Shown here: piece by piece, positions 1 to 10,902 of the stretch
How the letters are laid out: each line of letters begins with the position of its first letter
Position numbering within the stretch: the first letter of the stretch is position 1
Assembly: GCA_029747015.1 (NCBI GenBank)
Contig: JAKOGI010002223.1
Span: 1-64,000, forward strand
DNA: 64,000 nucleotides
Direction of reading: 5' to 3'
Source: Carnegiea gigantea
Lineage: Eukaryota > Streptophyta > Magnoliopsida > Caryophyllales > Cactaceae
The notes under the pieces: generated by a model
The model's database searches: none
Told to the model about the DNA's origin: nothing
Seen by the model: the letters and a program-made list of their open reading frames with translations, nothing else
Program-made: the position numbers and the translations under genes

Positions 1-49
1 TTTTGTTAGACCATTATCGGGTTTTGCAATGATTATTATTACAATAGTA
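1..49 (-). mobile_element. Truncated 5' terminus of a Helitron
   Basis: Read on the minus strand this resembles the 5' end of the Helitron family seen at 19041, 22447 and 23039: an ACTATT-rich start followed by AAAACC-type sequence. It lacks the terminal TCTA and directly abuts the CTAG 3' end of the next Helitron at position 50. The rest of this copy would lie before the window. Similarity by eye is clear but imperfect. Confidence 0.5.
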
Positions 50-649
50 CTAGTATAGACCCATGTAATGTACGGAATATCTTTTAAATGACGTTTTAAT
101 TTAAAAACTATAGAGTATTCATTTTATAAAATCATTTATCGCATAAATATTTTTTGAACAATTAGATATAACATTATCTGATTCACTTGATCGTATAAGT
201 AGAAATATTGGCCTTTTCAATTAATGGAAATCGTAACTGGGAATCAAATCCTTCTCCCCTCTCTCCGAAGTCTTTGTAGTCTCAAATCTTACTAAGTTTT
301 GTTATAAGCGGATTATATCTAAGAAAAGAAAAACTAACGCATTTAAAGCATGTCTTGATTAATTAAATAATCATTACATAGCTTGAGACAATTGTAATCA
401 TGTATCATTCACATATGAAGTAGGTTTACTAAGTTAGAAGTGGAAAATACCAATTTTTTTACATTAGACGACACGATATACAAGAATAATTAGAGATGTC
501 CAAATCTGATTCAAAATGAAGTCATTTCCTCCTTTGAACTCCTACGTTTATGCATTATATGTCAGCCTCTATGGTCCACTAATTCTACACCATAATGTAT
601 CTACTATTTGCTTTTTCTATGATAACCCATAAAAAAAATTTCCAAAAAT

Positions 650-654
650 ATAAC
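650..654. repeat. Left TSD (ATAAC) of the Tat-like element
   Basis: ATAAC lies immediately left of the LTR and is repeated at 16840-16844 immediately right of the other LTR. The uninterrupted site is preserved in Helitron copy 2 near 20232-20240, which confirms the duplication. Confidence 0.9.
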
Positions 655-1359
655 TGTAATCACAAATTACAAAGATTGAATTTTTATAGATTCAATTGAT
701 TTGAATTGGAATCTCTATGAATACAATCCTCTGATTCTTTCTCTTTCAAGGATGGATTTTCCAACCTTTCAATAAAGAGGGGTAGGGGACCTATTTATAG
801 GAAAGCCTCCCTCTTAAAAGTCAAGATAGGCCTTAATTTGGGTTTTGAGCTTTGACCTAGGTTTTGGGCCTTTTCAATCAGGCTTTATCCTAGACTACTT
901 TGACTTTTATTTATTTGACTTTGACTTTGACTTTGACTTGGGAGTCTCCCGGCCTTGTACTGAGTACCGACTTGGAAGTCACCTCGAATTTTGACCAGAC
1001 GCTGACTTGAGAGTCGATTTTGACGTTTGACTTGTAAGCCGACGTAGGTCTTAACCTTTGACTTTTGACTTTGACTTTGATTTTGACTTTTGACCATGCC
1101 TTGACTCGGACGTCGTTCGGGTTTTAGGTCGTGACTTGACTTGGTAGTCCTCTTGAGCTTCGGTTTGGGCTTTGACTCGAATTTTGACTGAGTTCAGACT
1201 TAGGAGTCATCTGGGCTTCATTTTGGGTTTGACTTATGAGTCTATTTTGGGCTTAACTTGTGAGTCTTTTGGGCCTGAACAAATTAATTAAAAGTGTTGG
1301 CCCAATTAACTAATTTAATTTAATTTTGGTACGGCACAAATAAATTTTCACTGCCTACA
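655..1359 (-). repeat. 3' LTR of the Tat-like element
   Basis: It begins TGTAATCACA and ends CTGCCTACA on the plus strand and pairs with 16143-16839. It contains runs of the hexamer TTTGAC (about 898-940 and 1059-1092). The run length differs between the two LTRs by six-base steps, suggesting replication slippage. Confidence 0.92.
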
Positions 1360-1372
1360 AATTGCCCTCTTG
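1360..1372 (-). other. Polypurine tract of the Tat-like element
   Basis: On the minus strand the bases just before the 3' LTR read CAAGAGGGCAATT, a purine-rich stretch in the place of the plus-strand primer. Confidence 0.6.
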
Positions 1373-2368
1373 AGACGAGGTCACGTATAAGACTCGTCTT
1401 TTAGGCGTGACCGATGTCTCGATTTCCTTTTATAATCCATCATTTGTCCATAAATGACTTGAAGGAAATTTCAACATGCTTTGGTTGACCCCTTTTTTTT
1501 GTTTTGTTTGAAAGCTTGAATAAATGACAATTTTTTCATCAAAGAGTTGGGAGAATTTTAATTGGATCGAGTGGCATGATGAGATCCCTCCACACTCCCA
1601 TTTTCTCTTGTTTCATTGCTTGGACCGACCTGCTTCCTCTTGCCAGACCTTCTTTTTTTTTTGGGCAAAGTCTGGACTAATTTTTTTGCATGGGCTGGGC
1701 CTGTTCCTCTTATTCCTTCCGCAGCCACAGCCCGGACTGGTTTCACTTAAGTGGCCACGTGAGGCTCACGTCACCCCGAGTTATGTTTTTTTTTTTTTTT
1801 TTCCTGCTTTCGCATGCGGGCCTAGGCCAGGAAGCTCCTTTCTTCCTTTTGTTGTTTTTTTTTTTTTTTAATTCAAGTTGGGCTAGGCTTCAATTGAAAG
1901 AACATGGACTGCCCTGCTTCACTTCACTAAGTGATCACGCCCTTCTCATGTGCCCATGTCACTGTTTATTCTTGTTCTTCCTTTGCCCCTGACAACCACC
2001 AATGCCCTAAAACCCTGACATCATCTTCGCTGCCCAGTCACTATTCTTCTTCCCCTTCATCGTTCCCCAGCCCTAGAAATGTGAGAACCACTACCCTTAG
2101 CCCTCCCCATTGCTGCTGTGCTTGCTGCACCTAAAAATCGAGGGCCCTATTTTCAGAACACTTGCTCTGTTACTTGCTGGTAGTGAGAGTCGTCCTCACA
2201 GCCTTGTTCTTTACACGACATTCTTCATCCACGAAAAAGGTATCCAATCTCTCAACTTTGCTTCACCTCCCTTCATCCTTTAGCTAACTAATAGTTCTAT
2301 GCCCCTTTTTCTCTCTCTATTTTTTTTTATTTTTTTGGGTTTTGCTCTATTGCTTGTGCAGGTTGAGA
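1373..2368. other. 3' non-coding region of the Tat-like element; possible upstream region of the antisense gene
   Basis: No coding sequence is recognised. The plus strand is pyrimidine-rich with several T runs (near 1492, 1654, 1787, 1856). A possible plus-strand intron runs from AAAAG/GTATCC near 2239 to TTGTGCAG/G near 2361. If real, this would be 5' UTR of the antisense PMD gene. The promoter itself cannot be located by eye. Confidence 0.35.
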
Positions 2369-2880
2369 AGCCATCTAAAGAACCACTCGCGGCACGGTTC
2401 GCTGCTTAGCCAAGGGCCTTGAACGGAGCTGATACGCGCAAAAGTAGTATGAAGACTTGAAGAACCACACTTGCGATACAGTTCGTTGCTTGGCTTTGGG
2501 CCTTGAACGGAACTGATATGCACGGAAGTGGTATGAAGACTTGAAGAACCACACTTGCGATACAATTCGCTGCTTGGCTTATGGGCCTTAAACGGAACTG
2601 ATATGCACGGAAGTGGTATGAATACTTGAAGAACCACACTTGCTATACAGTTCGCTGCTTGGCTTATGGGCCTTGAACGGAACTGATACGCACGGAAGTG
2701 GTATGAAGACTTGAAGACCCACACTTGCGACACAGTTCGCTGCTTGGCCTATGGGCCTTGAACGGAACTGATACGCATAGAAGTGGTATGAAGACTTGAA
2801 GAACCACACTTGCGATACAGTTCGCTGCTTGGCTTATGGGCCTTGAACGGAACTGATACGCACGGAAGTGGTGTGAAGAG
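2369..2880. repeat. Tandem array, six copies of an 85-bp monomer
   Basis: The phrase GAACGGAACTGAT recurs at about 2421, 2505, 2590, 2675, 2760 and 2845, giving a period of 84-85 bp. The first unit is preceded by a degenerate half unit. Monomers also share AGAACCACACTTGCGATACA and TTCGCTGCTTGGC. The period is not a multiple of three, so the overlapping minus-strand open frames are a by-product. It lies between pol and the 3' LTR and just upstream of the antisense PMD gene. Retand-type Tat elements are known to carry tandem repeats in this region. Confidence 0.92.
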
Positions 2881-3042
2881 TGAACAGCAGCTAGCGCGGT
2901 AATCGACGAACATTTTGATTGATTTTGCTCCACGCTTCCCCCTTCTTTAGCATTTATTTTGTTTAGACGCCCCTTTGCTTACTGATTTCTTTCTTGAAAA
3001 AGAATTAACTTTATGTTTGATTTTTTTCTCAGGTGATTTATA

Positions 3043-5971
3043 ATGGTATATCTTAAGGAGTTTCAGCGTGACGGCAAGCGACTTCTTTCCGTCGTGGACA
3101 AGGAAAACGACAATCCTCGATCAGGTAGCTGTGTCCAAATCTACCATTCTTTGAGGAGGCCAAAAGTCAATCAGATGCTTGTTATAGAGCCATCACCCTT
3201 TCCTTCCAAATTTTCCATCCGGATGGAAAAGGGAGTGGAAGATGGTTCTGTCGGGTACTTTCTACCGAGCACATATCATGACAAATCCAGCCTTCTTACT
3301 GAATTTCCTGTGCTCGGGCGTCGCATCATATCCGGGCAGTCCAGATGGGGCCCGAACACGATCCTCTATGGCGATTTTGGCTACATTCCTTTGTTCTGGG
3401 AATGGACAGAGCATGTGCTTTCTTGTTTTGAAGCACGCTTGCGAAGGTGCGCTTTATACGAGGCGGTGCATGCCTCGCTCTACTCTTACAGTCGTGATAT
3501 ACATTTTGTGCACGCCTTTTGTGAGAGTTGGTGTCCTACCACCAACACTCTTCACACGATGTCTGGCAAAATGTCTATCTCATTATGGGATTTGCACAAG
3601 CTTGGCGGCCTCCTAATTAATGGCAAAGTCTATGAGGGGACCATTCCCTGCCTCCAAGCCCTTGAGTACTGGGACAAGCAAAACCTGAGAACCATGCCAT
3701 CTTCCTGCAAGTTTCTATTTGCTGCTTTTAGATGTTTAGAAAAAATACCTATCTATGAGAAAGGCATCAGTGCGAAGGCATGGATCGATTTCTGGTGCAA
3801 GAAGAAGCTCATTCACAACGCACCAATGCGGTGTCGCCCGTGTAGCTCGACTCCCACAAGGACGCAAAATCTGAGTGGTCGGATTCAACCTCAAGATCCT
3901 TGCTGGAGTCGTGAGGAGTTAGAAGTCTTCAAAAGCCTAGGGCTTCCCAAAGAGAGGAGGGATAGCACCTATCTGGCAGTGTACCTATCATGTTGGCTGT
4001 GCATTTTTGCGCTTCCAGAGACAGGGGAAAAACTCATTCGCCCGGGCACTTTTGAGGCTGCCAGCCTGATGGTGTCTGGTACCATCTTCAGCCTAGCTAT
4101 CCCTGTGTTAGCCAGTACTTACCATGGCCTTAATGGGCTTACCATGGCTACGAAGCCTTCCCATTCACGGTCATTCTTCCCCTAACACTATCTTCATGGA
4201 TGGCTCGCCCATTATTTCAAGACTCACCATGTCTTGCAACCTCCTCCTCCAGGCCCTTTAATGGTACGCTACTCCGGGTCACATATGATGCGTAGCAACC
4301 TCGGAGATATTCACAAGCTTATACATAAGGGCAGAGTATCCGACATGGGTTGTTTAATGCTAGGGAGGAACCGATCAGAGACCCTTATCGACGATGGGAA
4401 TTTGGATTTGGATAAGTCAGATTACCTGATCTCTCTTTGAGATGGCTTCCTTCCTATCCATCGGGATGCGACCTTCTATGTCGAACCCTATAGCCCGCAC
4501 CGATTCAGTAGGCAATTTGGGTTTTACCAAGGGATCCCTGGAGTACTTCTTGAAGATCTTTGCACCCGGGAGGTGACATACGAGAATTCCCTTTTATATT
4601 GGAAACGACTACTATTTTTGGGGACTGCATCTCAGGGCTTTCTCCCCTGTCGCTCCTTGGCCTTGAATCAACAATTTCTTCAGCTTACAAGATTTGGTGG
4701 CCTAAGGTGATCATTAGTGACCTTCGTTCCAGCGCTTCCATTCTACAGAAGAGTACGGAGGCAAGTTCATCCAGGCAAGACAAAGATGCAGAAGCTGGCT
4801 CATCGAAGAAGGTCAAGGGGAGAAAAGGTAAGGATCCCATGGCCAATTTAGATGCTGAAGGCCCCAAGTTTGGTGATCATACTCATGGGTCTCCGAAAGT
4901 TCACCTCACTGAGAGAAATCGAGGTTTGGCGTGGACAGTGACAGCAAGCCAGAGTCTGAGGCGAACTTCAGACATGGGGGGCGCAAGAAGCATGAGACCG
5001 TGATCCATAGGGATGCCAGAATTAACCTTGGGGGTGACTTTTTTGATGACGTCTAGAGCTGTTCCAGCGAGCCAGCCAATCTTGAGGACATATGCATCAT
5101 TCCCTCACCTTTTACTGTCATTTCCTTTCACTTTGTTGTTTTAGTTTTGACCAGCGTGAAATGTTTCAAAACTTACCCTCTTCTTTCTTTTTATTCAGAT
5201 TGAGGAGTTCGACCTAGCACAGGAGGTGACACCCATCGTCGGTGAGCAGTTACTCGAGGATGTTAGCCGTGCTGCTAAATCTTCTGCCCCCAAGGCGACC
5301 CCGGGTATTGGCAAGGACATTGAGATTGTGAGGAAGCAAACATCCCCTCATGAAGTTGGGAGTTCAGCTTCCAAGGAAACCGAGGCCTTGCGCGTGTCAG
5401 CTACTCAGAGTCATCACTCAGTTGATGGACCTAATTCGCTTGAGTGGCCACTATGGGGTTACGCTCGGCTGACACTGATGTTGGCACTCCTGGGGGTCCG
5501 AAAGGGAAACTTTCCTGTGCTGCTGGCCCCTCCACTACTTCCTTCTATCCTAGACCTGGCTCTCAAAGTATTTTCACCGCCGCCATTCGAGTGATGGGGT
5601 CCGAGTATTTGACCAGTTTGAAGAATGTAAAATTTGAAGAAGTAGAGGGAAAACTTCAAAGTGCCCCAATGATCTACAAAGGAATTGAGCAACTTCACGG
5701 AGATCTGACCCCTTTGAAGAAGAAGGTGGAGGATTATGGAAGGGCCGTGTCAACCTTCGTATCATTAAAGAAAGCAGCTTCTTCATGCCGCCACCCAGAC
5801 GATGTGGCGAAGGAGAAGGTGCTCTGCACTGAGCAGGTCGATCTTGCATGCTCACACCTTGCCACTGCGCGCGCAGACCTTAGTATTGTGATGGAGAAAC
5901 TCAAGGGGGTGGCGCAGAGGATTGTCGATTTGGAGGACGCGCTCCGCCTTACCCGAGAAGAGGAATGCTAG
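3043..5971 (+). pseudogene. Antisense plant-mobile-domain (PMD) gene inside the Tat-like element
   Basis: It starts at the ATG at 3043, just after a TTTTTTTCTCAG acceptor-like site. The first 380 codons contain the PMD signature, including SISLWDLHKLGGL, and the same frame continues past a TAA at 4183 through PLMVRYSG, CLMLGRNRSETL and DDGNLDLDKSDYLISL to a TGA at 4438, then through FYVEPYSPHRF. Lysine/serine-rich sequence follows in another frame (about 4700-5000). A likely intron ends at TTTATTCAG (5198), and the last part (5584-5971) looks like a helical coiled coil (LHGDLTPLKKKVEDYG, ARADLSIVMEKLKGV). PMD proteins occur as host genes (MAIL1/MAIN family) and as passengers of plant transposons. 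Here the gene runs opposite to gag-pol. At least two in-frame stops and frame changes indicate a pseudogene. The PMD assignment is firm; exon structure is not. Confidence 0.75.
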
Positions 5972-6638
5972 CTTAAGGGCGATGTCTAGGTCCGATCTTC
6001 CTCATTAGAGGCAACTAAGTAAGAAGTTAATGTGAAATCCAAAACTCTTGCCGACCTTGAGATGGTACCTACTCTTTCTTCTGAAGGTGCCAAGGAGTTG
6101 GAGAGGCATGAGCAGAACATGCTAGCACTGCAGTCCTCACTTAATCCCGACACTTGGATGGACATCGATTGATGTTCTGCTCAACTTATCTTTTTTTTTT
6201 TTTACAACAAATATTTGTAATAGACTTTATGTCCTCCTTTATATGAAATTTGATCGCCAGCATGCTTTATCTTCTTTTATTATGTTTGACTGAACTTGAT
6301 ATTTGATTTACCAAGCTGCCTACGTACTTATAGAAACTTTGGAATTCCCAATAAGATCAAGTCATCACGTAGTTTAACAAAATAAATTTTGTATATATTT
6401 GTTTTGCCGTACACAGTTTATACTCTTGCGGGCCAGGAGTGTACAACGAATTTTTTTTTTTTTTTTGAGTTTCTTTTTGTCGTTCACAGTTTATACTCTT
6501 ACGGGCCAGGAGTATCACAATGAAATTTAACTTTAAAGACTAAGCAGTTTAGGCTCTTACTTAGGAGCTTTACACTATCCTATATCAAGGGTAATAACGC
6601 TTTAAGAACTTGCCATTTATAGGTCCTACCTGAACCCC
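5972..6638. other. Spacer between antisense gene and integrase, with a duplicated ~30-bp motif
   Basis: No gene is recognised. The phrase CACAGTTTATACTCTT followed by GGGCCAGGAGT occurs twice (about 6414 and 6486), so a ~72-bp step is duplicated. T runs lie at 6190 and 6450. It holds the 3' ends of both convergent units: the antisense gene from the left and pol from the right. Confidence 0.5.
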
Positions 6639-7582
6639 TTATCTGTCTACTATCTTATAGGCGTCATTTGAGTACACCTTATAAACAACATAAGGTCCTT
6701 CCCATTTCAGATTGAATTTGCTTCCTGTCTTGTGGGTCATGATGATTGGCCTCTTCAGCGCAAGCACTTGATCCCCAACTTGAAACGAGTGCGGCCGAAC
6801 CTTTCTGTTGAACGCTCTTGCTAAGCGAGCTTGGTAGCATTCTAGCTTCTGTTGTGCTTGAAGTCTCTTCTCATCAAGGGCCTCCAACTCCGCTGAGCGA
6901 AGCTTGTGATTTTCATCCTCTGTCAAACCTTCTTGTATGGTGATACGCAGTGACGGGATTTGAAGCTCTAATGGCAGTACGACTTCAACTCCATACACCA
7001 GAGCAAAGGTAGTCGACTGTGTCGGCGTCTTGTATGTGGTTCGGTACGCTCTTCGCCTAGCCTGTCGTGCCAATCTCGTTTAGACTTTGTGACAACTTTT
7101 TTGAGTCAGTTGCAAAGTGTTTTATTAAAGGCTTCTGCCAAGCCGTTTACAGGAGTATGGTACATGGAAGACTTATGTTGTGCGAACTTAAACTTCTCAC
7201 ATAGGCTGGTCAACAGACTGTTGATGAAGGGCTTACCATTATCAGTGATAATGTATCTCGACACATCGTATCGATAAATAATGTGCGTCCTTATGAAGTC
7301 GACCACATTTTCTTTTTTAACCTCCTTTAATGGAATTGCTTCCGCCCATTTAGAGAAGTAATCAGTGGCAGCCAAGATGTAGGAGTGACCAGCCGACGAT
7401 TTATTGGTGATTGGTCCGACGACATCAAGGCCCCATGCTTCAGATGGCTAGGATGCAACCGTCGGGCGAAGAGGTTCTGGGGGCTGATGTATGAAGTTAG
7501 AATGAAACTGGCAAGCATCACACCTCTTTGCATAATCCATGTAATCTTGCACCATAGTGGGCCAGTAGTAACCTATCCTTTT
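6639..7582 (-). pseudogene. Integrase core and C-terminal part of the Tat-like pol
   Basis: The core reads ATDYFSKWAEAIPL (first Asp), IITDNGKPF (second Asp) and GLAEAFNKT (Glu), so all three DDE residues are present. The segment after the core (6639-7073) holds the C-terminal region with FQVGDQVLALKR and KWEGPYVVYKV. The core and C-terminal parts lie in different frames, so there is at least one frameshift near 7075-7105. The N-terminal zinc-binding part lies on the other side of the solo LTR, at 10017 and above. Confidence 0.88.
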
Positions 7583-7587
7583 AATGT
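7583..7587. repeat. Left TSD (AATGT) of the solo LTR
   Basis: AATGT at 7583-7587 is repeated at 10012-10016, directly outside the TG...CA ends. Confidence 0.85.
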
Positions 7588-8910
7588 TGTAATGCCCCCA
7601 AATGCTAATGCTGATTACCTTAGCCTAACCACGAGTCTATTAATTTGACGCGGAAGACTTTGGGTTTTGAAGGGAGGCTTTACCGCCGTTCCGGGATGGA
7701 ACAAGGCTTAGTATACCTTGGAAATCACTTAAAGTAAATATTCATCATTTCATACTGTTTGTTCCCCTCCATGTGATAACTCGATGTACTAAAACTAAGT
7801 ATTATTATTCTCAAATTTCGAGAGGATAGCAACACATAACCAATAAGTTACTAAGCTATCATCACTGTGAGCACTGACTGGCTAGCGACCTGTAACTGTC
7901 CTTTGTTTTGCTGCTTTCTGGTTTTTCGGGAGGATGACTATTCGCGTCTCCCCACACCTAAAAACAAAAACATGAAAACATGCAAATGATGAGTCGAAGC
8001 TCAGCACGTACATTCCTATGCAGTGAACTAAGTTGTGGTAACTGAGTTGGGCCGGTCGCATTTTAAAACATTTTGTTTTGCAAATAGGAGAGAGAGAATA
8101 TGTAAGTACAATTGAGTTGCTGATTATTATCTGAAAGTGAACCCCTTGGGCGATGTACATCTTGAAACGATCATACTTTGGGCGCTCACCCCCCAGGCCG
8201 ATCGAGAAGCCTGAGTTGACGCCGCGCGCGGGTATATTGATGGGCATAAGCCCCAATGCTTGGTCACTGGGCGGGGTCACTTGTTTATATGACAAAACAC
8301 TGTGAAACTTGGTTCCTTGAATGAATCTTGTGTTACTTTGCTTTGTTGAGAAATACGGGAATTTTCGAAGAGCACTGCCTCTCTCTCTCTTTTGTAATGA
8401 AAACGTACATTGAAAAATGTGCATTGGCAACGTGAAGCGGCAGATATGACCTCGTTCCTGCTTTACATATGTAATTCTCTTTTGATTAGTGTAAGGTTAT
8501 AAAATTTATTGGGATTTCTGAGTTTGATAGCTAATCTGAATCCCTTGAGCTATGTGCTAATTATTAACATGTACAAGTTATTGACTTGACTTTACTTTGT
8601 TTTTGCTTTTATCCCACCCTTGAATATCTTGGTTTAATAGCTAATTGCAATTCCTGTCTTTTATACCACAACCTTTTACTTAATGAACGTGATCAACGTG
8701 TAATGGAATAATGACGTTGTCATTATTTTATTTTAATAATTGATATACGCCCGTTACTTATTATTGTTCTGTTACGGCCATTATTACTAATATTATTTTT
8801 GCCATTGCATAACTTGAATTACGGTCATGTTCCTCCGACCGAGTTATTTTTAATGTTTTTAATATCATTACTGGCTTCTCCGTCGGTCCAAAATTATGCT
8901 TCAGACTTTC

Positions 8911-8918
8911 TATAAAAG
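8911..8918 (+). promoter_or_regulatory. TATA box of the solo LTR
   Basis: TATAAAAG lies about 1.3 kb into the LTR, where a U3/R boundary is plausible. It is the main support for plus orientation. Confidence 0.5.
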
Positions 8919-9460
8919 AGGCTGAAACTATATCTCAGCATCAACTTTTGTATCACTATGACAATAAGATAACATAATAGCAGTCACTACTATAACTCAT
9001 ATAATCACATTTCATCAACCATAACATCTAAATCAAAACTCCATAAATTAGAAAATACACGCTTGAAATTTATTACTTACAAAGCGTACCTCCAAATTCA
9101 CGACTTTTTACCACAATTTTCCGATAATATGCATATTCTTTAGAAAAATTGTTACAATATTGTCCAACTCAATAGCTCACAATACTCACAATATTAACCG
9201 GACTTTAGTATTAATTCATCAGGTAAATTTTTCCCCCAATTCATAACTTCGCACCCATAGTGAATGAATTCATATCATAATTTACAGCTTACGATACCTC
9301 CATCAGTTAAATATTGCGATTAACACGAAATTATACGATTGACTTCTACCGACTGACATTAGTATATACTAGATCATAAACTATCAAATGCAAATTTTTA
9401 GATCAAGGGACCAAAATTACTCACCTTGAATTTGCTCCAAGCCCCGAAACCTTGACCTCT

Positions 9461-9572
9461 TTTTCCTCCTCCTCCTTTTCTCCTTTCTTTCTCTCTCCTC
9501 TTTCTTCTTTCTCTTTCTCTTTCTCTCTCTTCTTTCTCTCTCTTCTTTCTCTCTCTTCTTTCTCTCTCTTCT
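9461..9572. repeat. CT-rich microsatellite
   Basis: This is a run of CTTTCTCTCT-type units, followed shortly by a (TA)n tract at about 9620-9637. It lies within the solo LTR downstream of the TATA box. Confidence 0.85.
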
Positions 9573-10016
9573 CTTCCCCCTCCCCGTGCGTGTGGTGTGT
9601 GAGTGAATCTCCCCCCCTCATATATATATATATATATGACAATTTTAGAAAAAATCTTTGATTTTTTTTTTTTGGGGGAAACGCTGGAAGCCTCTGGAAA
9701 TTTTTTTTTTGGTCGGTTGACCGACCTTGACCTGACCGTTTTTTTTTTTTTTTTGGCTACTGCTTTAAATGAAAATTTTGCACGACATTTTAACGTTAGC
9801 AGACGTCCAACTAGTCCTTTGAAATTTTAATGGAGCATTTTAAGAGTAACCAAAATTTGTTTTCGAGGTCATTCTGCCGATTCAACCTGCAATGGTAAAG
9901 GACATGCTGAATTGAAATGGAAAAATGTTGGATTGAAATGCGAGGCCCAACTGGATTAATTAAAATATACTTTAAGGTAATTAGTATGAATCTTAGGGTC
10001 GGGCCGTTACAAATGT

Positions 10017-10329
10017 GATCATGTAGCCTAGGCCCTGATTGGTGCGCTCCATACACGCCTGAATGAGCTTTTTCCATCACTTGCTTTGCCTCTTCCAAGT
10101 CCAAACAGCATAGCCAGAGGTCAAGAAAAGAGCGTCGATAGAGCGTTTCATTGTAGTAAAGGAAGCTCAGGGCTCTCCGCTGTATTTCTGCCTTATGCCT
10201 TGGGTCACTAGGAAGTTTTCTGTGCTCTAAGTACTCAATTATAGGTTGGCGCCAATTGTCTGTATCTATTTCAAGGACATAGATCATGTTGACGTCTTCC
10301 TCTGAGTCTTCTTCACTGGGTGGAACAAC
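10017..10329 (-). pseudogene. Integrase N-terminal (zinc-binding) segment of the Tat-like pol
   Basis: The frame reads ALSFLYYNETLYRRSFLDLW, then CCLDLEEAKQVMEKAHSGVYG and HQSGPRLHDHI, the HHCC region before the integrase core, and is then cut by the solo LTR at 10011. Residues encoded below 10012 belong to the LTR. It shares a frame with the upstream RNase H segments. Confidence 0.82.
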
Positions 10330-10857
10330 CTAGCAGCCACATACTGGAATTGTCATTCCTTCTTCTGCCCCCAGTGCCAAAGTGGCTGCGAGGCTTGCTA
10401 GTGCATCAGCCATCTTGTTGGTACTCCTTGGTACATGCTCTAACTTAACCATCCCCAACTTATCTAGTAGGCGTAATGCCTGCCTGTGATACGGGACAAG
10501 GTCCTCTTTCTTAACCTCGTATTGGTCAAGTAGTTGATTGATGACCAACTGTGAGTCACCATATACGTTGAGGTCGGTGACCCCCATCTCAATGGCCATT
10601 TCAAGACCTAAGCTAAGCACTTAGTATTCCGCCACATTGTTAGAGCATAACTGAGTAAGTACAAATGAATACGGGAGAATGTGCTTTTCAGGGGAAACAA
10701 GGACTACTCTTGCACCAGCGCCATCACGCTTAGCCGCACCATCAAAATACATTTCCCAGGGAGGGAGGATATTGATGTAGAACACGTCTTCTCCTAGCAA
10801 ATCATCATTTAGCTCCCAATCATCGGGAATGGGATGATCTGCTAAAAAATCTGCCAA
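10330..10857 (-). pseudogene. Second RNase H domain of the Tat-like pol
   Basis: It reads WEMYFDGAAKRDGAGA (first catalytic Asp), NNVAEY (Glu), VYGDSQLVINQL (Asp) and STNKMADALASLA (Asp). This is the layout of the additional archaeal-type RNase H (aRNH) known from Tat elements, placed between the standard RNase H and integrase. A single in-frame stop follows VAEY at 10621. The standard RNase H is separately present upstream, so this is a true dual-RNase-H pol. Confidence 0.85.
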
Positions 10858-10902
10858 CGCTTGTCACCTAACCGCTTTTTGGGGTACATAGACAAGGTTG
10901 TA

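Larger units (their letters stand above)
7588..10011 (+). mobile_element. Solo LTR (Gypsy-type, ~2.4 kb)
   Basis: It starts TGTAATGCCCCC and ends GGGTCGGGCCGTTACA, giving TG...CA ends that are also imperfect inverted repeats. A 5-bp TSD flanks it and the interrupted integrase reads on across it. No PBS, PPT, internal domain or second LTR is visible, so a solo LTR left by LTR-LTR recombination is the simplest reading; a LARD-type element is the alternative. A TATA box (TATAAAAG, 8911) on the plus strand sets the orientation. Length and end sequences suit Tekay/Del-like LTRs, but the lineage is not proven. The 182-codon minus-strand open frame inside resembles nothing known. Confidence 0.8.

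Noticed and set aside
1524..1992. Plus-strand ORFs with Phe runs
   Set aside because: They are products of poly-T tracts; composition is not protein-like.
2369..2880. CRISPR-like regular array
   Set aside because: The whole 85-bp unit repeats with no unique spacers, and the context is a plant retrotransposon.
2347..2933. Four overlapping minus-strand open frames of 73-128 codons
   Set aside because: They are translations of the 85-bp tandem repeat read in three frames; the repeat period, not coding constraint, keeps them open.
7882..8430. 182-codon minus-strand ORF
   Set aside because: It lies inside a solo LTR, in the opposite orientation to its TATA box, and has no recognisable domain.
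9421..9661. ORFs rich in Glu/Lys/Arg or Ser/Phe
   Set aside because: They translate the CT microsatellite.
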